64,000 nucleotides of DNA from Vespa crabro (GCF_910589235.1 NC_060973.1:3967501-4031500), one strand, 5' to 3'. Counted from the first letter of the stretch, positions 1 to 13,169 are shown. The notes: a model not told the origin generated them from the letters alone. Numbers and translations are program-made.

Positions 1-1166
1 TCGTCCATCCCGTTTTCCACGAACTCAGCTTTAAACAATACACGCTGGTATTATCTGTAGAACCGACCTAGACACATTCCGTGTTATCGCAAAATTGACG
101 GCCGTGCCTAGCTCTCTTAACCACAGTATTTATCCACTCTTAAATCATGTCTGTCGATATTATTTTCAATTCGTTCGGATTTTCTTATGTTAGAGATTTC
201 TCAAAACAAAACAAAACGCCTGAAACTTCTTCTAGAACAAATTTCGCGTGACATTGAAGTATCCCAAGTAGAATCGATTTTCGTTTTTCTTTGTTTTTGT
301 CTTTAAATACTAAAATAATGTATAGATCTATTCTTTATAATAAATTATTTTTACGTATTCATTCTGTATATATATTGTATTTTATGTGAATGAAAAAATA
401 AAAAAAAGAAATAAAAAAATAAAAATTGTAAAAAGAAAATTAAGTTTTCATTAAAAGTATCGATATCGTATAATCTTTGTAAATGATTTTAACTATTTTT
501 TTATTATTTTTTTTTTTTATAGCTTTTAAATAACACACTACTAACTATAAAATTCAGAAATATCGTATATAACGATATCTAACTGTTCTATAATGATTTG
601 AAATAAATTGAATAAAATAAAAACTTGAATTTTTCAATATGATGAAAAGATATACAGATACTTTTCCTTAATCAAGTTTATATGATAAATGACGAACTTA
701 ATACTGATAATAACGATGAATGGTTCTTTAGTTTCACCTATGTACAGATATATATACGTATATATATAGATGCGAATGTACCAACGTAACCTTTATTAAG
801 TGCATCAATAATGTTATGCAAAAAGCTGCCGGAACTCGAATAAAATGCTTCATCCCACACTAGAATTCCAACGAACGACGAGATGTGCAAATGCTGAAGC
901 TTTGAATCGATATGATTGCTGCATAAAGAATTTTGAAATTTTTAATTTATACAGAAAAATCAATATGATATATAAAGTATTTAAAAATTAAAAGAAAAAT
1001 ATATTTATGAATTTTTGCTTCTTTTAATAATAATAATAAAAAAATATAAATTTATAATCAAGATCTATTAAAAAAATTCTAACATATACATCTTTTAAAT
1101 CAGATTATTTCAGATGAATCCTGTAAAAATTATAAACAAAATATTTTCAAAATCATAATAAAATTA

Positions 1167-1221
<55 letters not shown>

Positions 1222-3360
1222 AATTATGATAAAATTATGATAACTTGTAACAATGTTAATAGCTGGTGGTATAATAGCAATTTTATTTTACGATATCTTC
1301 GAATATTTAACATTAAAATATAAATTTTTGCATTGGCCAAAAATTGTTTCTATATCTACGTTATAAATCAGCAATATTATATTTTTGAAATGCATCGAAA
1401 TATGCAGCCATTAGCTTGGTAGTACTTACGTTGTATCATTCGATATATCGAAAGTAATACCCAGTGCCCAGGTCTCACCACTTGGAGGTTGCTGCATATA
1501 GAGACCCACGGGCTAAGACTCTACTTCTAATATAAATTACTTCATAACATAAATTACTTCATAACATAAATTACTTCAATAAAATCAAAGCAATCGCGAA
1601 AACGAATCCACAGATTTTTTCCAATTGAACTCAATTGGATGAAAATTTATAAACCGTTTATATCGACCTAACCTACCCGATTAAATTTGAAGGGAAGAAA
1701 GATCTTTTTTTGGAACTCCATTCCATTACAGCTAAAGCAGAAATAAATATATCGATGAAGCATCTTAAATAACTGAAAACAAAAATTCATTATACAAAGA
1801 TAAAAATCATGAATCTTATATTACGATAATTATGATAAATTTATGTTATATAAATGTTACATTTGAATACATATTTTAAAATAACTTAATGAACCGGCGA
1901 AGAAACCTGTGAACATAAAATATGTGAGACATAATAATTATTGATTTAAATAAAACATTCAAAATCAATAAAAGTTATATAGTAGATCATCAAAAGTAAA
2001 ACTGTAAACATAAAATATTTGACATATTATTCAGACACAATAATTAAAACAAAACGATCAAAATCTATAAAAGTTGTTTAGTAGATCAACAGCAAACCTG
2101 TGAACATAAATAAGATATCTACATCAAGCTTTATTAATTTCGCAGAATAAATTCAATTAAAAATGCATATATTAAAGACATATTAAAATAACACATACAT
2201 AATATAACAAAAGGAATAAAAAAAAAGTTCGAACTGCTAGAAGAGAAAGTTCAATAGTCTAGGTGATATTTTCTGAAACAAAAATCACTGATTTAATTGC
2301 ATTGAAAAATTAATCAGTATTCCAAATTAATAAAAAAGAAAAAGCGTTGCAACAAAATTATCCAATTCACATTTCTTTTTTACGTTCCAAATATCTTTAT
2401 ATGACGTATCACTTCTATCCATTTTTATGTTACCATTTTTATGTTACCATTTTTATGTTTGAGTCATCTATATTTAAGATTTGAAAATAAAATTACCTGG
2501 AACAAAAAACCATATAAAACGGGCATGTGTGAAAAGATAAAAATTTATGTGAAAATTGAATACAATTTATAGCTGAAAATTGATAATTTAATAAATAGAA
2601 TTATACGATTGCTTTACAAGCAATAGAATTATATGAGAGTAATAGAATAAGAAATATTTATGAGATTAAAATTCTCGATGCATTACAAAATGTTCACAAA
2701 ATGTTTTACAAATGTTTTACAAATGTTTTAAAACAAAATACGAATTATGCGTGGCTGTTATTTATGCTATGCAAAAAAAAAATTACAAAGTAGAAATAAA
2801 TTATTAATGATTAAATATATTTACGAATCCGAATACATATTGCAAATTATTCAAGATATGCTGAGGAAAAAAAAATTACGAATATTAAAAAATATTCTAC
2901 ATAAAAGTTAAATCGCATGAAAAAAGAAAAAAGCAAAATGCACTGCATCTTGTATCATTTTAGAAAATGCATACGCAATTTTATATACCTCTATAATTAC
3001 AACCATATCGAAATCAAATTTATATTTAATTAATAAACACAATATCTTATTTTAAAACGTCTTATACTAACACGAAAAGTATGCAATTACATCAAGTATC
3101 TAATGTATATCTTACATTATTTTCGAGAAACTTTTTTTTATTAATTATTATAAACAAATTATAAAAAAAAAAGAAAAAAAAGCAAAATAGTAATACACTT
3201 TCAAAGCCATATATATATATCAATGTAATTTTAAATCAATGCAAAATTATTATTAAAATGAAAAATATATTAAATATAAAATCTTATATTTCTCACGTTT
3301 TCTATGAATTCATTTAAACAAATATATTTTATTAATTTATTTTATTTAATTACTTGACGA
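1..3360. other. Gene-free AT-rich stretch with short repeats
   Basis: No coding region is supported. The first 300 bases are less AT-rich and could be the tail of a gene outside the window (AATAAA-like signals near 340), but no frame shows this. A (TA)n run lies at 1169-1217, flanked by direct repeats of AAAATTATGAT. Copies of ATAAATTACTTCATAAC occur at about 1531-1580. A more complex island is at 1450-1520. Confidence 0.6.
1905..2120 (+). repeat. Tandem repeat, unit about 95 bp, 2.2 copies
   Basis: Units begin ACCTGTGAACATAAA (1905), AACTGTAAACATAAAATA (2000) and ACCTGTGAACATAAA (2096). Each of the first two continues through a (T/A)AAAGTT...TAGTAGATCA block. Spacing is 95-96 bases. Confidence 0.8.
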
Positions 3361-5400
3361 TTATTATTGGCTTTAACAAACATTTCTATTCGCATCTGCA
3401 TTCCTGAATGCAGGCGTGTACTTACAACCTAACTCTTGATCAAGTCTTATAGATTTTTAATCAGAATAATCGAAATCTTTATAAGATAATATGATGATTA
3501 TCACAAGTCATTTTATAACTCGTGGTAATGTTGTGACATATGCCAAAGATTTCGTATAAAAATAAAATCAATTATTATTTATATTTTAACAAACATATAT
3601 ACAAAAAAATATATGATTATTCTGAAATAAAAATCTCTATGCTTATCTATGAATATCCAGGTGCATTCCTGAATGCAAACCTGTACCTATTCTAAATATA
3701 TTTTCATCCACACTCCTGAGTGTGGGACAGCCTTTTCATTCGTTTCATTTATATACCAAGACTTATGCATTTATATTCCAAAAAACAATCATATTTCATT
3801 CTCATATGCATAAACATTTATTCATAATCTTTATATCATTCATTATGTCTCCTTAGTATTTCTTATGAAACTTTCATATATATATATATATATATCCCTC
3901 CTCTCTCTTATCTATTCATTAATTCTCTCATTTCATTTTCATTTGTTGGTAATTTTAAAATAAAAATGTATACTCTTGATATATTTTAATATGCACTTCT
4001 AAGTGCTGGCTGTGATTTGTTTCATTTCATTTATCTAGCAAGACATATATTTCTTATCAAAATTTTTTTCATTTATTTTCACTATTTAAATATAATTCAA
4101 TTATTATATATGGAATAAAATGACATTTTCTCTATTTATTGTCAGACGAGTTTAATATATTGAACAAAAAATATCATCAGAGATTGAAATATTTATACAT
4201 TTCTTAATTAAGTATCCTCATTAGTGCATTCATTTATTCATTCATTTTTGATCATTCTGAATGAGATATATATATCCTTACTATAATATATTCATCCGCA
4301 TTCCTGAATGCAGGCATGTACTTACTGTGTACCTATCATATGCACTCCTGAGTACAGGCAAGCCAATTCAATCGCTTCACTTATATATCAAGGACTTATG
4401 CATTTTTATTCCAAAAAATATTCCATATTTCATTCTCATATGCATAAACATTTATTCATAATCTTTATATCATTCATTATATCTCCTTAGTATTTCTTAT
4501 GAAACCTTCATATATATCTATATATAATAAAAATACTCTCTCTTTCTCTCCCTCCTCTCTCTTATATACTCATTAATTCTCTCAATTCATCTTCATTTAT
4601 TGATAATTTTGGAATAAAAATGTATACCCTTAATATATTTTAATATGCACTCCTGAGTGCTGGCTGCCATTTATGTCGTTTCATTCATTCAAGAAGACTT
4701 AAAATTTCTTATCAGAATGATTCAAAATTTCTTTCAATTTATTTGCACTATTTAAATATAAGTTAATTATTATATATGGAATAAAATGAAAGTTGCTCTA
4801 TTTATTGTTAAAACAACTTTATTTTCTTGAAAAGAATATTGTGAAATATTTAAATATTTCTTCATTTAGTATCTTTATTAATGCCTTCATTCATTTATTT
4901 TTAATCATTTTGAATGAGAAATGTATATCCTTGCTATAATATATTCATCTGCATTCCTGAATGCAGGCATATCCTTTCTTGATGTGTTTTGTTGATATCA
5001 AGCCATGGAGATTTTTAATCAGAATAATCAGAATAATCAAAATACTGAACATCGGAATAATGAAAATCAGACTACAAAAAGATAAAGAGGATGATGATAA
5101 TGATATTGATGATAATGATGATAATTATTACCACATATGAGTCATTTTACAACTCGTGGTAAAAGTAGGATATTGTAAAAATGGTTTTACAATCCTGCGT
5201 TCACATTATTTACCGCATAAGGGCCTTTGAGCAACCCGCGGTAGCACTGTGTTGACATGTAGGTATGAAATATGTATATATCTCGTATATATACATACAA
5301 ATTATGCAGTTATAAAAATGAAAGGGAAAAAAATATATGATTATTCTGAATTAAAAATCAACACGCTTGAATATCCAGATGCACTCCTGAGTGCAATGTT
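3361..5400 (+). repeat. Tandem array, unit about 640 bp, with palindromic motifs
   Basis: Two near-complete units and partial flanking ones share blocks such as CATATGCATAAACATTTATT (3806, 4439), CTCCTTAGTATTTCTTATGA and TATATTTTAATATGCACT. Homologous landmarks are 631-654 bases apart (3663/4298/4951; 3711/4342; 3993/4647). Each unit carries short palindromes of the form GCAYTCCTGARTGC. No ORF of note. Satellite-like array or amplified mobile-element fragment. Confidence 0.8.
5212..5313 (+). repeat. 102 bp direct repeat, copy A
   Basis: Starts ACCGCATAAGGGCCTTTGAG and ends in GTTAT. It matches copy B (7015-7116) with about five differences and no gaps. The 100 bases before each copy are also distantly similar (runs of ATGATGATAAT, then TTACCAC). 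A weaker relative of that upstream part occurs at about 3487-3560. Confidence 0.85.
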
Positions 5401-5513
5401 GCTGCAGGCCAGGGACGTCCACACAATATTTAACGAGCGTGATTCTAATTTTGTAACTAAAAATCTACTTCAAGAAAAGACTCTACTTTATTTTAAAACT
5501 TTTAAATGCAAGA

Positions 5514-5660
5514 ACTCGACTTTAATTTAAAAAGGAAAAGTACAATGACTCGACTTTAATTTAAAATGCAAAGGGAGGGAGAACTCGATTTTAATTTAAA
5601 TTGTAAAGGGTGGGCGACTCGACTTTAATTTCAAATGTAAAGAGAAGGGTCGACATTAAT
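5514..5660 (+). repeat. Tandem repeat, unit about 34.5 bp, 4-5 copies
   Basis: ACTCGACTTTAATTT recurs at 5514, 5548, 5583 and 5617, with a degenerate fifth copy (GTCGACATTAAT) near 5650. Spacing is 34-35 bases. Confidence 0.85.
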
Positions 5661-6568
5661 AAAAAAAAAAAATAATGCAAGGGACTTAACTATACATAAA
5701 AATGAAAAATTTACTTTACTTTTAAAAAAACTCAATGACTCGACTTTACTTTAAGAAGAAAAAAATTACGAAGGCTCTATTAATTAATAATGACACTGCA
5801 AAAGCTTGACTCTAATAGCAAAGACCGTACGCGAATGTGAAACGCCATAGTAAGAAGATGGAATGGTCCATCATCTCCATCCAGGATCAAACTACTAAGA
5901 GCATAAGTGTCAACGTGGTAATAAGGTAAAGAGGATTTTGATAAGACCACAGGCCATTAACAAAGGATTCGACATGCCGATCACCTTTGAAAAATGACTT
6001 GTAGTCGATAGTTGCCCTCTTGAGCCACAGTTTGTGGGGGCCTCTTCGGCATACAGCCTCTTCTTGCTTCGTGCCCTAACCACTGCATTGGAGCATTCCT
6101 TACGTGCGAACGCATGAAAAGTTTACGAATTAAAAAACGCCCTACCGTTCAAAGCAGCGCACCCACAAAAATTGACATGCCGCAGTGGATTATACTATAA
6201 GAATAAAATCATCCCTAATCTAAACCGACCTAATCCCGACCTGATCTCACTTTACGCAACAAGACTCAAACCACTCGTGTTAACGCACGCATTAAACGAG
6301 ACGCAATAGTCGCAAGCTAAGGAATTGGGAAGTAAAGAACACATTTTCGCTGGGGTTCTTTTTCTTTTTTTTTTTTTTTTATATTACTTAACCTAACGAA
6401 TGGTAAGTGCTTGCGACGTAAAGTATCGATTTCTTCTAAATAATATTAACCACTGAGGCATGGCAAAATTCGCGAATGCATCACCCCAAACGACACTGAC
6501 GAATCCCAAAACGTATCTTAACTGCGTTTCCTGTTCTACCTGACTGCGTCTCGATTTTCTAATTATCT

Positions 6569-6599
<31 letters not shown>

Positions 6600-7014
6600 T
6601 TACAAAAAAAAGAAAAAAAATGAGATTCCTTAATATTTTACTTATACCGTTAAGCTATCTTAGCCTGCGGACAATCAATGGATTCGAAGAATCCACCAAC
6701 CGTGCATATTTACACAGGCACATTTAATCGAATGCTCCAGCAGACATAATATTCATTCTAATCGATGAACCTATTACAAACTAAGATTAACTGCTTGCAC
6801 TTAAAAGATGAAAAAAGTTTCGGTAAAAAGTCAAGATCCACGAGAATTTTAATATTTTCATTTTATGCACATAAATATATTCTACTCTGAGCAAAGACTC
6901 ACACAAAAGGAGAAGGAGGAGAAGGTTAATGATGATGATAATAATTATAATAGTTACCACGTAGTGATAAAAGTAGAGTTGCAAAAATCCTTATACAACT
7001 CTAATACATTGCAC
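5661..7014. other. Island of complex sequence without ORFs, probable mobile-element remnant
   Basis: 5820-6330 and 6400-6540 are markedly less AT-rich than the surroundings and not low-complexity, yet every frame is closed. They lie between the two 102 bp direct repeats. A decayed or non-coding mobile element is the simplest reading. (TTTA)n lies at about 6568-6600. Confidence 0.45.
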
Positions 7015-7116
7015 ACCGCATAAGGGCCTTTGAGCGACCCGCGGTAGAGCTGTGTTGACATGTAGGTATGAAATATGTATATATCTCGTATATATACATA
7101 CACATTATGCGGTTAT
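7015..7116 (+). repeat. 102 bp direct repeat, copy B
   Basis: This is the second copy of the element at 5212-5313, 1803 bases downstream in the same orientation. A purine run AAAAGGAGAAGGAGGAGAAGG lies about 90 bases upstream (near 6905-6925). The pair could be terminal repeats of a small non-autonomous retroelement, but TG...CA ends and a primer-binding site were not established. Confidence 0.8.
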
Positions 7117-7943
7117 GAAATTGGATAATGAGAGAATATTTATCGAAAATCTTAATTTATTGAAATATTTAATTTATATGAAAAATAACCTTGGACGATT
7201 CCTTTCATTAAATGGCTGTTCTAATGAAAGAACGGGATTATGGTCCACCACTTAACTGACAGAATCTATCCGTCGCGAAAGGGTTTTGTCTTCTTGCTCA
7301 TTTGTTGGTATATCGATATTTCGAAATATCAAAAATCGCAATTGAATAGATTAAGTACGAAGCAATGCATGAAACGTACACCACGTTGCATGCTTTATTT
7401 ATACGAAATCGGGTAAATGAATGCCCGATTTCAAAGCTAATATCACGAGCAAACGTTAAGAAAGAAAAAGAGTGCTAATTAACAGCACTGTTAATTAAAT
7501 GAACAAATCCGATGGAACAAGAAGACCCTATCCTGACATAATAATAATAAAAAATTCAGCAGAAAAAGATATACTAGAAACTATTACACATATAGGGAAC
7601 CACTCGTGAATAAAATCAAAGATCTTAATCACGGACACTTTTGCTCGTTTCGAACGAAAGACATCTACGAATACAATCAGTAACCCGTGCCGATATGGAC
7701 CTTTCATCCTCAGCATGATGGGCACCGGAGGAACTTAAAATTTTTTCACTTACTACTTAAGAAGTTCTGCGATGGCTCCAAAACACTCGTCCCCCTCGAC
7801 GTAGGTCGAATGATGTCGTGAAGTTGATTGAAATTATTGATGAAACGTTGAATCGTTGATTAATCTGTAATTAATAAGGTAGAACAAAATTATTAATTAT
7901 ATGTTTCATATCAAAAAGAATATCTTCAATGAATGAAAATGAT

Positions 7944-7981
<38 letters not shown>

Positions 7982-8896
7982 TATAATGTGAACAACGAAT
8001 GAAAAGTAATAAAGAAAGATACTTACATGTAATTGTATCCAGACGAAGCCTTACAATTTTTGGTAAAGATGAAGAGAATGAATTTTTAAATTCACACTTT
8101 CGACCATTACAATATTTATCGCAACGCAATTCTCTTCTCCCGAATTGGCCGAAAGTGTGTTAATGGTTCTAACAACGCGACGAACAAATGGTTTTAACAA
8201 GAATATGACATAAATCCTTGTTTTCTGATTTAACCAACGCGACCGAAAAATTCTAATCGGCGAACAACACTGACTCTAATTCGCGATTTTATTTTATTTT
8301 ATTTTATTTTTAAAGCAACCTATTCGGTTGCAAAAATTTCAAACTTTTTCGTACAAGCACTGACTCTAAGATCGCATTGCACACGATCGCAACTGATGCC
8401 TTATTAACTAAAAGAAATGTTTGTTAAAGCAATTTTATCATTTTATATCTTTTAAATTATATTACTTCAATTTCTTGATTTTATATCTTTTAAATTGTAT
8501 TATTTTAATCTCCTTATCTCATAAAATTCTGAACTTGTACTACTATCTTTGCGTATTTTAATAATTTCAAAAAAGAAAGCAAAAAGAAAAGAAACAAAAA
8601 GTATTCAAAAGATGTAACTGCAAATTCGTAAACTATATACTAATAAATTAAATAAAAAGACAACAAACGATTAAATATCACTTGTTGTATCTATTGCTTA
8701 AAGATAAATTTAATTGCGATGAAGTTATGTTCATAAAAATATACTAATTGCGTGGATACCTATATTAAAGAATAGATATAGCATTATAATAAAACTAAAC
8801 AAGATCTAGTGATATATTAAAATATGATAATCTATGAAATGAATTGGACGACCAAGCGTATCTTGAATTGAAATACTATTTGAATTTAAATCCATG

Positions 8897-8943
<47 letters not shown>

Positions 8944-9992
8944 ATATATAATAACTGCGACGCATTATTTATTATCATTCATTTTTGTTACTATTAATCA
9001 ACGATTAAGTGAGAAATTATAATTTTTTAATGCATCGAAAAGTTAGCCATTAATCCGAAAGTGCTTACGTTATTTAATTTATAAACATAGTAAGCAATAT
9101 CGATTATTGAATCTTATCACGAAACTCCATACATGGAAATAATTGCATATGGAGATCATTTTCTAAATTGAGAAAGAATCTCAATGATTAAAAAAAATAA
9201 AAATAAAAGCGAATACTTGCGCTTTACGAAAAGTTTTACGTATTTATCGATTCTTATCCTTTAATGGAATGATGGCGATATCGTTATCCTCAAGTCAAAG
9301 AAAAACGTGAGAGACTCTTTTTCTATTTAGATATCTTCATTTCTATTCTCCCAAATTGTCGTTTCAATACAAGTAATAAATCTGCAATTAAATTAGATTT
9401 CATTAAGTATTAAAACGTGTTATAAAATATCTTACGATAACGTGGAAATAAATTCTTACACGCTACGCGAATACATCGTGACTTGTTTCGACCGTGTCTT
9501 ATATTAAACTGTTAGATATCACCTTCCTTTCTCATTCCCTTGAAACCGAGAGAGTTCGACCGTATTTTGTTTATGTCTCGTTAAAGGACGCGATTCTTGG
9601 AATTAAATAAGTTAAGCCGCGCGTTTACATATATGTAACAATGTATTGACAATAGGTGTCCTCTATCTCTTTCTTTCTTTCTCCATATTTATCCCTCTCT
9701 CTTTCACTCTCTCACTCACTCTCTCACTTTCTCTACTAAATTACGTATTACGTTACTCGAAAGAAATAAACTTACTTGTATGTTAGACGAAGATAGAAAG
9801 CTATTTGTATCAAAGGATCTGCCTGTATGTATGCATGCATATGGTCACTCTGAATTCGTAGAATTCTTGAAAAACTCTGAAATACACAATTGTGTTAAAT
9901 GAATGTAAAATATGTTTTATGCGATATGTGTACGTGATGTATGTAAGATTAATGTACATATATAAGATGGATATACATATGCATGTATATAT
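7117..9992. other. Gene-free stretch with palindromes and microsatellites
   Basis: No supported coding region. Three palindromes cluster at 7315-7497. Unique moderately complex sequence lies at 7500-7740 and 8130-8400. (TA)n runs are at 7962-7984 and 8898-8940. CT-rich sequence spans 9660-9740. Confidence 0.55.
7315..7497. repeat. Cluster of three perfect palindromes/hairpins
   Basis: The three are GATATTTCGAAATATC (7315-7330), GAAATCGGG/CCCGATTTC with a 10-base loop (7405-7432), and TAATTAACAG/CTGTTAATTA with a 2-base loop (7476-7497). All arms pair perfectly. Confidence 0.8.
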
Positions 9993-10015
9993 TCATATAC
10001 GATGAGTAAATTGTA

Positions 10016-10017
<2 letters not shown>

Positions 10018-10070
<53 letters not shown>

Positions 10071-10072
10071 AA
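10018..10072. repeat. (TA)n microsatellite
   Basis: Nearly pure TA dinucleotide tract. The open frame through it on the minus strand is an IYIYIY artefact. Confidence 0.9.
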
Positions 10073-10229
10073 AAATTAAATGTAATACGAAAAATGATCT
10101 TTGAAAGCTAATTAATAGAAAATTATTAATTGGAATGTCATTAATAAACGATAAAAATATCAATGTCACGAAAATAAGAGGAACAAAATACAAAAAGAAA
10201 GTATTACGTAATAGCTCCCCTGGGGACGC

Positions 10230-10520
10230 CAAGAGGCCGATTTTATTTTTGCGAACATCTTTTATACGCGATGATGTCTCGACTCGCGAACATGGCCACA
10301 AATAAATCGCATGTCCGACAATCGATTGGTATATTGGAAGAAACTGTAAGTTAGAAAAAAATACGGTAATTACCTGTAATTACGAGGAGAAAGACGCTTC
10401 GTGCTACCTGTCGACACACGCAAATTCAAAATGGCGACGATACCACCAAAAAAGCAGATCCGTCGCGCTTGCGCATGACGTCATCTCGTAATGGCCCCGC
10501 TAAAGGATTCGTATTTTTTC
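10230..10520. promoter_or_regulatory. CRE-containing promoter-like island
   Basis: A perfect cAMP-response palindrome TGACGTCA lies at 10476-10483 beside CGCTTGCGCA (partial NRF1-like) and AAAATGGCGACG (YY1-like) in a short CpG-rich patch. No coding exon could be tied to it; the open frames on both sides lack ATGs or end in (TA)n. It may be the promoter of an unlocated small gene or noncoding RNA. Confidence 0.35.
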
Positions 10521-10852
10521 GATCTATTATCGGAAAATATCAAAACGTTAATAACACGATAAAGTGATAGAAAATCTATTAAAACTTATAATTTTTAAGT
10601 CAAAACCATGAAAATCAACGCTCGTAATGGTCCACGTGTAAAAATAAAGGCAAAAACGAGAGAGAAAATCAAGGACGAAATATATCTCGATCAGAGGCAT
10701 CGTTATTTTTATCACGAATATTTTTTAAACGACATAATCTCTTGCCTTGCAAACAATACATCATATAAATCGGAAGTTCAACAATCGATTAATATATTGA
10801 AATGAGATATACGTGAGAAAAAATATGCTAATTACCTGCAATTAAGATGACG
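10255..10852 (+). repeat. Diverged direct duplication, copies about 470 bp apart
   Basis: 10285-10395 and 10750-10852 share ATAAATCG, ACAATCGATT, ATATTG and TAATTACCTG in the same order and spacing, followed by a GA(C/T)G-containing end. The CRE island lies between the copies. Confidence 0.6.
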
Positions 10853-11618
10853 ACGTATGTATATTCCTTGTCAATTTGATATCATTTAAGTAGCGTTAAC
10901 GAAACTAATTGGATCAGCCAATCACGAGCCGTAATTATCGTCTAAAAGATCTTTCGACCAATAATATTCCTTGACAATATAATTAATCATATTTCAATAA
11001 TTATTTTTATATATAAAAAAAAATTTTATCACTGCTATTTAAAAGTATATAAATCAATACGATAAAATAGATAATTGAATTTTAAATAAAGAAATAAGCT
11101 GAACGTAGAATTTTCAAGAGAAAGAAGAAACAAGTCCGTAAAAATTATTTGTAATAATTTATAATAAGCGAAAGTAATCGATAGTAAGAGTTGAAAGGTA
11201 TCTGAAAATATACAAAGGCAACCGACGATAAATCAATTTATATAGATACAAGTAATAATAACTGTGATTAGAAAAAAAAAAAAGATAAAGGCAAAATAAA
11301 GGAAAAAGAAGCAAGGAAGAAGAACAAGTAGAAGAAAAAGGAAGTTAAGAAGATCATTAATGAGCTTCTGTGTACCATGAAAAGATAAGCCAATTGTTAA
11401 GAGTAGAAAAGTATTACTCTTTCTCTATTTCTTTCTTTTCTCTGTTTTTGTGTTTTTTCTCACTTGAAGTGGAGGATGTTATTCCTCGCCTATTGTTGGC
11501 AAGGCGAAACAGCCCACGCTGTCCGGTCCGTGACTTCATCTCCTCGAACAAATAAATTCTTATCGTTCAAGGAACTCGTGTACGATGACGAAGTCGAGAC
11601 TATTGGCTGGTCGTTGTG

Positions 11619-11670
<52 letters not shown>

Positions 11671-11840
11671 TAACGATTGTAAAACCGTCGCATCACCACA
11701 AATTAATATTTATCACTTTTTCGTACGTATGTAAGCGGTAGGATCGTAGAAACACACACACCATAAGTTATCTATTAAATATTCTTCAAGATAAATCAAA
11801 TTTCGTTCAAACGATATCATATTTGACAATAATTATGATA

Positions 11841-11884
<44 letters not shown>

Positions 11885-12531
11885 TATCATAATCATTGTT
11901 TATATGTATGTATGTGAAATAATAAAGGAGTCAATGTATCGTAGAATAGTCGAAAAGATAGAACGTAGTAAAAATAAAATAGAAAAAAAATTATTTGTCA
12001 CGACAAGTAGCCACTACCATCATCAGTTGCTACTGTCAGTCGTGAGTCTGTTCGATTTCACATTCGTTACAAACGTCTATCGATAATGGGAGAGCGTGAA
12101 ATAAGTAAAGCAAGAATGTCCTGACTGTCATTAGTCATTTACCAGTTCTTTCATTCATACGTATGTACGATAAATACGTACATATATATATATACGTACG
12201 TACATTATATTCGTGTGTTCTCCTTCGTGTAAATTCAATGACACGCTTGTCGAACGTAAAATTCGAACTACATCTTTTTTCAGTATATCTTGGTCATTCT
12301 TACTGCACGTGCAAATATAATAAAAACTACAAATAATAGTCGACGAGTTTGTGTATCGTCAAAGAGGAACATGGCTAGTTTTATTTCTTGGAGAAGGGAG
12401 AAAAATAAAATAACGATAAAAGAAAACAAAAAAGAAAAATAGAAAAGAAAAGAAACAGAAAAAGAGAGATAAAATAAGAGAGAAAGAGTTAGAGAGAAAA
12501 AAGAAAGAGGCAGAGAGAGAGAGAGATAGAT

Positions 12532-12562
<31 letters not shown>

Positions 12563-12568
12563 AAGAGA

Positions 12569-12616
<48 letters not shown>

Positions 12617-13127
12617 AAGAAATGGAGAGAGGTGACTTGGATATATTAATGGTTGGTAAGAAGATTGTAATGTCTCGAAGGCAGCTCGATCGAAAATATC
12701 TATACAGACACGAACCTATTACCTGCCTTTCGCAATACGTCGGATAAAGTTGAATAATAGCGAAAGTGGTCGTAGCATCCTGCCGTGGGAATGCCAACTC
12801 GTTTCTCCTACTCGCGTGCTTCGGAAGCGCGATCGAATCCTTTTCTAGCCATGAAGGGTCGGTTCTCGAGAACTATCGATATCGTTTCTCTCTCTCTTTT
12901 TTTTTCTTACCGATTTTATATTTTCTTTCATAAGATAATAATTATACAAATTTCTATAATTATCTTATATCCAGGTACATGTATATCTTACTGATGTTAA
13001 TTATTATTATTATATTATGTTATATTTACTTTATTTCATTATATTATATTTTATTACATTACACTTACGTTATTTTTTATTCGATCAATTTCATTTTTGT
13101 AATATCTCATTGCATGTGTCAATTTTC

Positions 13128-13169
<42 letters not shown>

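Noticed and set aside
1440..1520. Possible RNA gene or SINE (AGTGCCCAGGTCTCACCAC...)
   Set aside because: No tRNA-like cloverleaf, A/B boxes or known RNA sequence could be established by eye.
5249..5530. 93-codon frame MLTCRYEICIYLVYIH...
   Set aside because: Its first part lies inside the 102 bp repeat and recurs at 7052-7255 with a different continuation, so it reflects the repeat, not a protein family.
9993..10301. 102-codon minus-strand frame with hydrophobic segments
   Set aside because: No ATG near its start, ends in a (TA)n tract, and shows no recognisable domain.
12489..12797. SLSLSL-rich minus-strand frame
   Set aside because: Translation of (GA)n/(CT)n repeats; same for frames at 13054-13239, 38626-39171, 46171-46413 and 62055-62396.
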